Shown here: piece after piece, positions 21,160 to 30,721 of the stretch
Numbering within the stretch: the stretch's first letter is position 1
Layout: every line of letters begins with the position of its first letter
NCBI GenBank assembly: GCA_026260175.1
Contig: JAKCWW010001161.1
Coordinates: 45,924-79,605 of the forward strand
Length of the DNA stretch: 33,682 nt
Direction of reading: 5' to 3'
Source: Reticulitermes lucifugus
Taxonomy: Eukaryota; Arthropoda; Insecta; Blattodea; Rhinotermitidae
Notes under the pieces: generated by a model
Seen by the model: only the letters and a program-made list of their open reading frames with translations
Database searches by the model: none
Told to the model about the DNA's origin: nothing
Translations under genes and position numbers: made by a program

Positions 21160-21224
21160 CTCCATGGAGCAGAGTCCTTCTTGAGAAGCTGACAGGTCGT
21201 CAGCTAGTCAAGAAATTCCCCGCA
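21160..21224 (-). repeat. Non-LTR retrotransposon 3' UTR fragment between microsatellites
   Basis: The reverse strand reads GCGGGGAATTTCTTGACTAG, CTGACGACCTGTCAGCTTCT, CAAGAAGGACTCTGCTCCAT and GGAG, the well-preserved 3' UTR of the same LINE family. Both sides are AAAT/GATA-type microsatellite. Confidence 0.85.
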
Positions 21225-21258
21225 TTAATAAATAAATAAATAAATAGATAAATAAATA
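21225..21258 (+). repeat. (AATA)n microsatellite
   Basis: AATA units with one GATA interruption. They lie on the 5' side of the minus-strand LINE fragment. Confidence 0.9.
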
Positions 21259-21259
21259 C

Positions 21260-21925
21260 AGACATACTAAGGCTGGAAACCTTGACTGAATTTCAGACAG
21301 TTCTCTCGTAGTCGACCTTAGAGTCGTGTATGTACCTCGGTGCTTGCGTAGCTGTTTTGAGCATGTATTCGCAATCTTCAAAGAACGAGCGGAGTGATCA
21401 GTAATTAGAATGATGCAATCAAAACAAGGCTTTAGAAACTGTGATATATGGGAGCGAAACATCACAGTCAGAATGTGAGGATGAAAGGGAATGAGTTTGG
21501 TGAAGTGACGATGAGTGTCATTAGAAATATCTGGATGTTGCGAGACAACTCCGATAAGCTAATGCACCACAGATACTCCGTGCCACACTGCTGGCTGCGC
21601 CAAAACGAGTCTGTTACAGCGGTCGATAGAGCAACAGTTACTGCATCAACCAGTGCCAAGTAGCCTGTCTTCCAGGTACCTTCGGCAGTAACAAAATTTG
21701 CCCACCAAACTTTTCAAAATAAATAAGCATTTTAAGTAAAATAAAATAAGAACTGGAATTCTGACTGAATAATTTTTAGTCCGTTATTAAAGACTGATAA
21801 TTATGTGTAATGTACCACCATTTTTAAAGGTAAAAAATTGGTATGTCATTCATAGTCTGTTACTGATTCTTGATTTAATCAGCAAAGCTTTTGCAGCTGC
21901 TTACGTTACATAGGGCTGACTGGAC
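21260..21925. other. Unassigned DNA
   Basis: Overlapping short ORFs on both strands at 21448-21663 show no recognisable motifs. Confidence 0.4.
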
Positions 21926-21929
21926 GGAT

Positions 21930-22540
21930 GGATGTGGATGACGAATTTAAAATCATGCGGAAGGAGCCGTCATCGATCTTTAGGCGCGTTCGCAGAGTTG
22001 CGAAAAGCGACTATTCGCTTCGTCATGTCTGTCTGTCTGTCCGTCCGTCGTCTATGCGTCCGCATGGAACAACTCAGCTCCCACTGGATGAAATTTCATT
22101 CAATTCGATACATGCGGATTTTTCGAAAATCTTTCGAGAAAATTCAAGTTTAATTAAAATCTGAAAAGAACAACCGGTACTTTACATGAAGACCTGTGTG
22201 CATTTGTGATAATATCTCGCTGAATTCTTCTTCGAATGAGAAATATTCTGGACAAATGTTGTAGACAAAATCAAAACACACATTTTATATTCAATAACGT
22301 TTTTCAGACAATCAAGCCGTTTATGAGATAATGTGGAAAAATATGGCAGAGCCGTACAGGCCACAGATAACAATATAATACGACGCATGCGCATTGCATG
22401 CTGGATAACTAAGGCTGCAGAAACACACTCAGAATATGTAATATTTACTGCTCGCCCACAGAAACAATGGTTACGCGAACGCGCCTCAATGTTACGTTTT
22501 TACGTAGGCCTACATGTCCTATCGTGTAAGCTAATAATAT
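21930..22540 (+). repeat. Long dispersed repeat (VRRVAKSDYSLRHVCLSVR-type), about 600 bp
   Basis: Plus-strand translation in shifting frames gives RRVAKSDYSLRHVCLSVR, then MEQLSSHWMKFHSIRYMRIF, then LRMRNI-like, VYEIMWKNMAEP-like, RMRIACWITKA, THSEYVIF and QWLRERASMLRF. I recall this ordered set of peptides as a repeat seen in many insect assemblies (IAKSDYxLRHVCPSVR ... RMRIACWIPKATNTHSEYV ... QWLHERASMLRY). Its transposon class is unknown to me. The frame is broken repeatedly, so this copy is old. The (GTCT)n run at 22026-22042 lies inside it. Confidence 0.6.
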
Positions 22541-22544
22541 CACA

Positions 22545-22885
22545 CTCTGTTACGACTGAGGAACTTGAAGGCAAAAATACATACATTCTTAATACTTATC
22601 AGATATTGCTTTTTTCTTGATTACAATTTAATAATAATATGGGCAACACATATTACGGGCTACGGGAGGCCTCCACTGCAAACTGACGGACAGTTACGAT
22701 TTCCAGCCATGCTGATTCGTAGTAAAGCCTAGTTTACGTAGGCCATACAGCCGGTACAGTGTAGGTAGCAGCCCTATAGTGACTAGGCTGAAGGCTAGGA
22801 AACCGAGGAGTCTCGTTTAAGCTCCCGACAGGGGAAGATGTTTTCTCCAAATTGTCCAGACCGACTTTAGGGCCTATCAAGCCAC
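22545..22885. other. Unassigned DNA
   Basis: No gene or repeat was recognised between the long dispersed repeat and the SINE fragment. Confidence 0.4.
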
Positions 22886-22889
22886 CTTT

Positions 22890-23010
22890 CCAATAGATCC
22901 TGGGGATGCTTTCACCGGGAGTAAAGCGGTCGGGGCGTGAAGCTGAACGCTCACCTCCATCCAGTTTCCGCAGCTAAGAATGAAGTGTGCTATACCTCCA
23001 TTCCTCCTCA
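22890..23010 (+). repeat. SINE body fragment, diverged (GTCTCTTTCCC family)
   Basis: TTTCACCGGGAGTAAAGCGG, TCGGGGCGTGAAGCTGAACG and the CTATACCTCCATTCCTCCTC end align in order with the copy at 11096-11290. The head is absent. It is followed at once by a TACA microsatellite. Confidence 0.65.
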
Positions 23011-23039
23011 TACATACATACATACATACATACATACAT
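23011..23039 (+). repeat. (TACA)n microsatellite
   Basis: Seven TACA units directly follow the SINE fragment, so they may have grown from its 3' simple-sequence tail. Confidence 0.95.
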
Positions 23040-23044
23040 TCCAT

Positions 23045-23705
23045 GGATCCCTAAGTCTGTCGAAGTGACAACTGGATGTGTAATAAGTCATAATACCTCG
23101 TATACAAATATATGCGTTATTCCCACTTGTAAGTAAGCTGACGAACTTCAAAGAAAGCCGTTGATAATTGTGTGTAGTGCACTACGGCATAGAGCCTTTC
23201 CAGTCGTGTGTAGAGTATGCTTCATCAATTAAAGAAGCTTCATGCTGTAAGCAACGGACTTACCTATTACTTATTGACGAATTAGGCATGTGCCAGATCC
23301 CACGATATTTCGAACACAAATGGACACACATGTCTGAATCCCTACTCTCCCGTTGACAATCATGAATCAGTACACGTTCTGCAATGGAACGTTTGTCACT
23401 AGCGCCTCCACCCACAGCAGTGAATGCAGCTCATTCCAGCCGCAAGTGTGGCGATGAAACACACACAGCGTTCAATCGAATACATTCCAGCTCAACGAAA
23501 ATTTCTATAACGATTAACAAACGGCATGATATTGGGAAATATTTGAATTGTTAAGAATTCCATAATTTACAGACCACACAGCGACTTTTTCAGCCACATA
23601 AATTACTTCATGCTGTTAATATTTATGACGAATTAAAAACAGGGTAAAAATTAAGAACATCGACGCACAAAAAAAAATTGAGAGACAGAAATATTATGTT
23701 TATAT
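23045..23705. other. Unassigned AT-rich DNA
   Basis: A 62-codon plus-strand ORF (23168-23356) has no recognised features. Nothing else is supported. Confidence 0.4.
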
Positions 23706-23719
23706 ATAATAAAACAACA

Positions 23720-23865
23720 GACAGCCGAACCGTCTAAGGCGTGTACTATCTTCTGTCGTTCAGAATCTGGGATCACGGGTTCAAATCCTAGGCGGAGGAC
23801 GTTTTTCCTTTCCTTTTGTTTGCGTTATCCTGTGCAAGTAGAGGCCTAGCAACGGACTGATCCCT
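23720..23865 (+). repeat. tRNA-derived SINE, diverged, partial
   Basis: The head reads CAGCCGAACCGTCTAAGGCG (A-box-like) and then ATCACGGGTTCAAATCCTAG (a good B box). Downstream, GTAGAGGCCTAGCAACGGAC and TGATCCCTCGTATCAG resemble GTAGAGGTCTCTGTAACGGG and CTGGTCCCTCGTCCAG in the SINE at 28979-29355, so it belongs to that family or a sister. The 3' boundary is unclear and similarity fades after about 23865. Confidence 0.6.
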
Positions 23866-23869
23866 CGTA

Positions 23870-24385
23870 TCAGTAAACGGACAAACGGAACGCCTTGGCT
23901 TGCAGTGCTCTGCAAGGGCCACTGAATGTGCGTGCATAACCGCAGAATGTTAACCTCGAGGGTGTTGAGTGACTTTCTGTAGGTTACTGACGACAGACCG
24001 AATAAGGAAGGGATAGCTGCGCACAGCACAGAAAGACTCGGCTGTCTTTTATATTCTGTGTGAACAAAAATTCCTGATTAATGTTTCACAGTTCAGCAAC
24101 AACAATACTGGTTTATTTTTTATTATTCACATTTTTGTTGTTAACAACTTTGATTCCAACACCTTTCACCAATTCACACTTCATCACGGTTCTTCCAGAT
24201 ACATCTAAACACCTGAAGCATTAAATTTACACTCTAAATGTTAAAACGACTACTTCGAAAAATCTTTGACAGTGGTCAAATGATAAGAATTCTGAATTGC
24301 ATTCTCGAGGTACTCGGTTACAATCTCGGTCGAGATACTGAGTAAATTCGTCGATTTCCTAAGTTCCTCCAAGCAAATACGTGCA
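23870..24385. other. Unassigned AT-rich DNA
   Basis: No gene or repeat was recognised. A short minus-strand ORF (23781-24029) reads partly through the SINE. Confidence 0.4.
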
Positions 24386-24391
24386 TAACTA

Positions 24392-24760
24392 ATTAACTCC
24401 ATGGAGCAGAATCCTTCCTGAGAAGCTAACAGTTCCTCAGCTAGTCAAGAAATTCCCTGCGTTTTATGGAGCCCAAAGGTTCATTACCGCCTTCACAAGC
24501 GCCCGCCACCCGTCCCTATCCTGAACCCGAGCAATATACTCAACGCCTCCCCTTTCTACTTGTTGAAGATACATTTTAATATTATGCTCCCATCTAGGCC
24601 TAGATCTTCCGAGTGGTCTCTTTCCATCAGGTCTTCCCACCAAAACCCTGTATGCACCTCTACCGTCTCCCATACGTGCCACATGACCTACCCATCTCAT
24701 TCTTCTTGATTTCATCACCCGAATAATAGCAAATACCTGCATAATCCCTTAAAATAAGTC
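24392..24760 (-). pseudogene. Non-LTR retrotransposon ORF C-terminus and 3' UTR, best-preserved copy
   Basis: A 92-codon open frame (24464-24742, minus) contains [75 protein letters not shown] and then a stop. I know this as the C-terminal end of a LINE ORF (the polyprotein with reverse transcriptase), very common in insect genomes. Nothing of the reverse transcriptase core is present, so the copy is 5'-truncated at about 24745-24760. The 3' UTR runs to about 24392 with CTAGTCAAGAAATTCC on the plus strand and ends at an AACTAATTAACTCCATGG boundary. A start codon assigned here is only the first ATG and not a true start. Confidence 0.9.
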
Positions 24761-24764
24761 ACGA

Positions 24765-25225
24765 TACTGTCTTCCATTTCCTTTACAGTTCATTATTCAC
24801 TACTGTCCGATAATTCAACTTTATATACTTGAGTTACTGGCGGCACCGTTACGTTCACTGAAAATATAAGAATGGTTAAGATCAAGCAGAATCCTGTTAC
24901 GTTTTGTGTCGCGGCGGATCGCGCCGAAGGGCCAGTTACGTGAGATTCGTGCAAGAAACTGAACTTGCTACAAACACTGTGGACACCCCGCTGTTGCTGC
25001 ATAAATAAATTGTCGGAATTAAATGAAAAATGAAGGGGGATTTTGATAAATTATTTATCTTGAACAAATCTCCCATTGCCATCCATACAATTTCACCACC
25101 TGATTAGAAGAGAATGTACATTCCTATACCTTCGACAAAGAAGTGAATGCATTTCGTACGGATTCTCTCAAGCGGGATGAATTTAACAAATTATAGACTT
25201 AGAAATTATTATTCATGTTACAAAG
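24765..25225. other. Unassigned DNA
   Basis: Short ORFs only. A 69-codon minus-strand ORF (24793-25002) has no recognised features. Confidence 0.4.
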
Positions 25226-25234
25226 CGATATGTA

Positions 25235-25470
25235 TAGGATGGCGCAAAAGTGTCTTGGCACTCCAAGTGTGGCAACGTAAAGGCCGTACGTACGATAACT
25301 TCGTGTTTGTGAGACAGTATGTGCAAGCGTTCCAGAAAGGCTTGGATAACGTGTCAATGTACAAGGAAAACAATTTGAACATTTCAAATAGTCGATAAAT
25401 GTAAGTATTGCGTCTGTACAGATCAATTAACATGTTTTCTCTACTGCCTGGTGACCTTTGCGCCACCCTA
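25235..25470. mobile_element. Short TIR element with TA duplications (mariner-type MITE)
   Basis: The left end TAGGATGGCGCAAAAGT (25235-25251) and the reverse complement of the right end, TAGGGTGGCGCAAAGGT (25454-25470), match at 15 of 17 positions. A TA dinucleotide flanks each end (25233-25234 and 25471-25472), as expected for Tc1/mariner insertion. The 236-bp element holds no full transposase. The plus strand has a readable stretch (RKGRTYDNFVFVRQYVQAF) of unknown origin. Confidence 0.75.
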
Positions 25471-25479
25471 TACAGGTTA

Positions 25480-26515
25480 TACAGAATATAATAAAAGGAA
25501 ATATTGTAACAGACTGTTTGTAAGTCATCGGTAGAAGGCGATCGTGGTCTGTGTCAATAGTTATTTCGATATGAGCCTGACGAAAAGCACAAAAGTCACA
25601 GAAACTGTGGCTGGTAACCAGCAGACATTCTGACAGGTTCTTTCAGAGTAGAAGTCTTGAGTGAGTGGAATACCTTGTATGGCACCAAAAGCAGCAGCAT
25701 CTTGTATTATTTACACACAATAATACAGCCGAGGAGTAATTGAGTGGATGAACAAATGGGTGTGTTGGGGTGTAGTGTAGCTTGTCGGTGTGCTGATGTG
25801 TTGTGGAATGGACTGTAAATCTCAGTTCAACTTGACTTGCCCATTACAAAGAACAGGAGCCGAGTAGATGCGAAAATTAGATTCCAGAACTCTCCGAAAG
25901 ACTGCCACACCATTTCCGAGTTCAAGAATTAAATAGCATTCATATCATCCCAGGAAAATCAACCTCAAAATATAACCAGAGTGAAGGAAAGATGACATTC
26001 CGTACCTTGGAGTTCAGTACAAGCCAGCTCAAATTTGCATGATGTGTAATGAGCTCTTAAGTAAGTACTGTATAACGATCCGTATTATGTAAAGAGGCCT
26101 ATGGAATCAATGCCTGAGGCACAAGATTGTGCTGTACGTTTCTGGGAGAACATGAAACCGGCGCACGTTTCGATTATAGTAGTAGCCCGGTTCTAATTAA
26201 TTGATGTGCTTAATAATTAGTTCAACATACACTTGCATTACGTGGCTCGTTATTCAATATGTATTGTGTTATGTCGGTATGTTACTACTTCTAGTATTAA
26301 GTAGACGATGACAGTAAAAGGGAAATAAGTTATTATTGGAAACGTAATTATTGAAATAATTACAGATATTTAACATTTTAGTGTTATACATACAGTATAG
26401 GATATTCCAGATGGAATTATTAAACACAACGAAGAGAGTGAAAGCGGTTGTGAAACGTTTATGCCTCTCACTAGTGAGAATAAGTTGAAATGTTCGCTAA
26501 TTATCCGCACATAAT
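25480..26515. other. Unassigned AT-rich DNA
   Basis: No gene, SINE or inverted repeat was recognised. Confidence 0.4.
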
Positions 26516-26520
26516 TTCCA

Positions 26521-26543
26521 TATATATATATATATATATATAT
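26521..26543 (+). repeat. (TA)n microsatellite
   Basis: Eleven TA dinucleotides without interruption. Confidence 0.95.
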
Positions 26544-26549
26544 TACTTT

Positions 26550-27520
26550 ATAGAAAAACAATATACTTTTAAAAAGCGTTAGATATTAACCTATATATTT
26601 AACACGTATATCAAACAAATGTCATAAAATAAGTCCTCAAATCAGTGTATATCAAAGCAGTTAAGACTATGAAGAATCTGCTGTAGACAACTTTACGTCA
26701 GAAGTAATACTTTCCTACAAGTTACACTCGTTCATGATTTTAACATACAGATAACTAATTTATTTACAAGATTGATTACTTAAAAATAAATGTATCTTTC
26801 GAGAAAATTTCCTACTTTAAGAAAGCATCTTTATATATAAAAGGTTAAACTTGCCGTTCTGTCGCCATTCTGTTCATGTGTTAACAAATAGTTATGAGTA
26901 GGAGCACCAGATGTCAGCAGTTAAAGGTATGCGGAAGTCGGCGCGTTAAAGTGCCTACCTTTGAAGGAAACATTTCCTCCATATTGCAGGACCGATTAGT
27001 GCATATTAGCCTACTATCCTAGAAACATCAATATTTTAGTTCAGACTAGTTACCTTCTTAGAACTGAATGACGCAATAAATTACAAATTTTATAACATTT
27101 CATTTATAAAACTCGATACGTTTTTGTACGCGCACCTACACACACAAATATAAGTACAAACACACAGTTCGTCAGTAATGTCACGGTGCTGATTTCAAGC
27201 TCTGTTATTCTGTAACACCAGAGACAATACTGAAACCCGCAACGAAGAACAAGTGCACCGTGCTTGTGTTGTTGGTGTATGGCGATGTGGAGGTCCCTTC
27301 GCCGCTTTGACTAAGTAACATCAGTAATTAATTCTTGCTGCTGCCGACTGAAAACATTTGGAATTACACACCCAAATGCGTGTCAGATTCTTCGCTTCAG
27401 ACGGCCCATATCATCAGTTTCCACACTAGATACTGCTTGTGTCACGTGGTCCAGGAGACCAAAATACGAGTATCTGGGGAATACGTTTCGGAGATCCAGG
27501 GCCAAGATTCTGTACTTCCA
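26550..27520. other. Unassigned AT-rich DNA
   Basis: Nothing recognisable. A 96-codon plus-strand ORF (27335-27625) and its minus-strand partner run into the end of the TIR element at 27528, so both are probably chance frames. Confidence 0.4.
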
Positions 27521-27527
27521 GCCCGAA

Positions 27528-28094
27528 ACAGGCTGAGTCCAAAATGCTTGGATAAACTTCAAGAGTTTTTCGCAAGAAAACAGAAAGTTCATATAAACAC
27601 TTGTCAGGAAATGGGTGTTGTTTAAATTGAATAGAAAGGTTACGTTCAACAATAAATACCTCAACTACGTAATATTCTACTTACAACTGACATAACATTC
27701 ACAGCACGCGTTCCCAATTTAATATCTGTTGAGTTCGTATTGTTCGTCAGGTCTCAGTTCACGACAAATGCCCAAAATGTTCTCCAACTGAATTAATGCA
27801 TGCACAGACATGTCTGATCACGGACTGCCGCACACTTTCAAAGGTCCTGGGGCGGTTGCGAATGGTGTGACAGATACAAAAGAAGCGTTGGTAAATGTCT
27901 CTTCATTTTGAGTTGGAGCTGAATAAAATAGGCTACTTAAGTGTCCCCACAGATAAGAAATCTATAGGACTGAGTTCAACACGTTGTTGGGCTGTACCTC
28001 GAAAATTGTTTGCAGACATATATTGACATAAACTTTTCCCTGGTGTGGGGAACTCACTCCTGAAGTTTGTCCAAGCATTTTAGATACATCCTGT
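27528..28094 (-). mobile_element. 567-bp TIR element derived from a Tc1/mariner-type transposon
   Basis: The ends are inverted repeats: 27528-27566 and the reverse complement of 28056-28094 match at about 33 of 39 bases (ACAGG.TG..TC.AAAATGCTTGG.AAACTTCA.GAGT). The interior holds the decayed C-terminus of a transposase on the minus strand, with about 200 bp between its stop and the left TIR. Only some 60-100 bp separate the readable transposase from the right TIR, so the catalytic core is deleted. This is the structure of an internally deleted, non-autonomous derivative. Target-site duplication is unclear: the right flank begins AT, and the left flank is GA. Confidence 0.8.
27766..27981 (-). 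pseudogene. Tc1/mariner-type transposase C-terminus, broken
   Basis: The reverse strand has YLWGHL (equivalent of FFLWGHLK, just after the third catalytic Asp) and, in a shifted frame with two stops, CHTIRNRPRTFESVRQSVIR, HVCACINSVGEHFGHL and a stop. This corresponds to the end of insect transposases I recall as annotated with DUF4817, which read FERVRQSMxRRVxACIxxxGGHFEHL. A catalytic core is absent and the frame is broken, so it is not functional. Confidence 0.75.
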
Positions 28095-28099
28095 ATTAA

Positions 28100-28975
28100 A
28101 CAGCAACGCTTCTAAACGCCAAAATAACTCGCCAAAGTAAGATTTTATTCGGTAATCCAAAGCCTTTGGCAATATATTATTATAATTATTTTGATAATAG
28201 TATTACATATCAGTAGGCCAATATTATTAGCATTTGACCAGTCAACACACAGGGTAATAATATACGTCATCTGGACATATTAGGCAGACGTCCTAGAATA
28301 ATTACTGAAAATATACTGCCAGCCTTAAATGAACAAAAAACTTCCGTTACTATAAACAACTGCAGTGAATTTCTGCTTGCCAGCACGTGAAATCCTTTCC
28401 CTTCATGCAAGGGCGGGCCCTAATTCTTGCAGCCTGCCTAGTTACCCTGCGGTTAATACTACCAAGAAACGCTGCCTGCACTACAGCGCACAATAAAATA
28501 ACGCGAAACTTATTCACCTGGGAATCCACTAAGAAACAACCTGATAAAGAGTCATAATGTCGCAAAAAACGACGCCCCTTATATACTCTTCTAGTCGTTA
28601 ACAGATGTTAGATATAGGTCTGAATACCGTACGAAAGGAAAGAAGTGCAAAGTTAGCTGCAATAAATATGGTGGGTAATGGAAGATTACTTGCTGCACTA
28701 AGTGTGTTACAATATGTACAAGCATCCCTGCCATATACATTAAATGTACCTGGATACAAGCTGTGCTGTTATGTTAAATGCATTTCAATTCTTATTTCTC
28801 GCTTTCATGTTTCCCAGTGCTACTTTCGACTGTTCATCACAACTATATCATAATCATCATCATTATCGGACTTACAGCCCTTAAATACCTTTGTAATGGC
28901 ACCGATTTTAAATTACTTTATATTCAATTCAGTACTATCCTCCCACTTATACTTAACGTTCCCAAATGGTCTCTT
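28100..28975. other. Unassigned DNA
   Basis: Short ORFs on both strands (28350-28565 minus, 28605-28853 plus) have no recognised domains. A short ATC run lies near 28845-28868. Confidence 0.4.
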
Positions 28976-28978
28976 CGC

Positions 28979-29355
28979 CGATCCCAGTGGCTGCGCGTTC
29001 TAAGGCGTTGGTCTGCGGCCGTTCGCTTGCGGGGATTGTGGGTTCGAATTCCGCCGGTGGCATGGATGTTTGTGTTGTGTTTGTTGTATAAGGACAGTAG
29101 TATGGAACATAAGTGACAAGAAGAAGGACGGAAGGATTTAGAAGTACAAAATAGATCAAAGGAAACAAAAAAAATCCCGCCGAGGGCATGGATGCGAGTG
29201 TTGTGTGTTGTCAGGTAGAGGTCTCTGTAACGGGCTGCTGGTCCCTCGTCCAGAGGAGTCCTACCGAGTGTGGTGTGTCTAAAGTGTGTGATCGTGAAGC
29301 CTCGAAAAATGAGGCGGCCTAGCCCCCAAGGGGCTGTCGAGCCATTGGAAAAAAA
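28979..29355 (+). repeat. Composite tRNA-derived SINE (two overlapping copies, GATCCCGGTGGCC family)
   Basis: The head CGATCCCAGTGGCTGCGCGT (A box) and GTGGGTTCGAATTCCGCCGG (B box) lead into GGTGGCATGGATGTTTGTGT. The sequence then departs into about 75 bp (29090-29170) ending in an A-rich run. A second partial copy restarts at AATCCCGCCGAGGGCATGGA and continues the full body: GGTAGAGGTCTCTGTAACGG, CTGGTCCCTCGTCCAGAGGA, AGGCGGCCTAGCCCCCAAGG, and an A-rich 3' end. The restart just before the post-B-box segment suggests either one SINE inserted next to another or an internal rearrangement. The long minus-strand ORF of 152 codons here is spurious. Confidence 0.85.
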
Positions 29356-29673
29356 AAGATATCTTCCCGTCCGCTTTCTCAACTAATAATCTTATGCTTT
29401 TTCATATCTCCCATGCGCGCTACATACCACAACTCATCCTCAGTTCAAAATTCCTAATTATAATTGTTGGCAATTACATAATTATCTCCAACCTCATGTT
29501 ATTTCCTCCCTTTGAAGGCAGTTTCTTATATTTATTATAATTTAAGTTTAAATATCAAATTTTGATTAAAAACTGTGTATTTTCTTTATATTCTGTGCGC
29601 ATGGTTAAGTTAATAACTTCTGTATTTAATGACACATTATTAACTTTGTATATTTTGTAATGACTTGTTCCAG

Positions 29674-29820
29674 CGCTTCCTGGAATTACTGAGGAAAGGC
29701 TCTATAAGTGTTCAGCCAAACAGACTACGTGCAGCCTCCTGAATCAGAAGCAGGAATGCCACAACCTGGACCGTGATCTTCAGTACGTACGTGATGCTAT
29801 CCGCTGGATACTGTTACTGT
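29674..29820 (+). CDS. Candidate host exon, Cys-containing, unknown product
   Basis: A pyrimidine-containing acceptor-like CTTGTTCCAG ends at 29673. An open frame runs from there (phase leaving CG to complete a codon) to TAA at 29820-29822. In this frame a stop (TGA, 29661-29663) lies just upstream of the acceptor, so the open frame begins where an exon would. The peptide includes LPGITEERLYKCSAKQTTCS and LLNQKQECHNLDRDLQYVRD, with Cys spacing C-x6-C-x8-C. GTACGT donors at 29783 and 29787 would end it earlier. Alternatively it is a last exon, because AATAAA overlaps the stop (29821-29826). No family is recognised. It could still be a chance ORF or repeat-derived. Confidence 0.35.
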
Positions 29821-29829
29821 AATAAACTT

Positions 29830-30715
29830 AATTCCTAAATTCACATTTACTTCAGTGAACGTGAAAACGGCAAAAATCATTATCTATCATACAGAGTTTC
29901 ATGTCGGCGGTCATAAAACTTAAAAATAATCACAGACAAAATAAAGCTGTAAGCAAGAGATGAGTATTGATAGTTAACATCACTGCAGTTATAAATAACG
30001 AATTTCAATATTACTGTCCTTGATCTAAACAATGAGACGATTTGAAACGCTGTGCAAACTGTCTTCCAATTACCTGGTAGGATATATCACTATACAGACT
30101 GATCCGCATGATCTGTCCCGACGGGTCGCATATGCTATGCTCCAAGCCTACTCACCAGGTGGTTCCCACGCTACTCATCGGAGAGTTGCCAGGTCCCTGT
30201 TACCAACCTACTCTCGTTATGCAGATTTCTGTAAAATACGCAGGCTAAATACAGTTCCTGCAATAAGTGGCTTTGTAAGTGGAGAAAACCATTTCCGGAT
30301 GCGCCACTTCTACAGGAGAACAATTCACATGTAAGTGAAGGGTATCGAGTAACAGGTGAAAGAACACGCAAAGATAATAATGCGAAGAAACTGGACGAAA
30401 TTAATTCTACATTCGAGATGTCTCCAAAAGAATTTATTGGCCCAATCGTACAGCAAACGAGTGTGTCTATATCGTAACCTTAAAATGAAACAAACCATTC
30501 ACTTTTCATCCGTAAAACTCAAATATCGTTCACAAACTCTATGGCGCAGTTCGTAAAGAAAAACTGATTTTGTGAACCGGTACCTTCAAGGGATGTGTAC
30601 TGAAGAACTCGACCACACATTATATTCTGTAGCTTAGCGGATATGTGAACTCTCAGAATAAGCTGTAAAGGTTTGCAGAAAATCTCTTGTTAATCCACGG
30701 AGTGTCATTATATGA
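29830..30715. other. Unassigned DNA
   Basis: A 100-codon plus-strand ORF (30032-30334) and an overlapping minus-strand ORF (30171-30371) show no domain, and the two strands cannot be distinguished. An unclassified repeat is possible. No exon is claimed. Confidence 0.35.
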
Positions 30716-30721
30716 TGTTGA

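Noticed and set aside
27335..27625. 96-codon plus-strand ORF
   Set aside because: It crosses the left terminal inverted repeat of the 27528-28094 element, and a similar-length antisense frame exists.
28924..29382. 152-codon minus-strand ORF, the longest in the window
   Set aside because: It reads antisense through the composite SINE at 28979-29355, and its content is explained by the repeat.
30032..30334. 100-codon ORF as a candidate exon
   Set aside because: No splice signals that fit, an equally long antisense frame overlaps it, and no recognisable motif is present.
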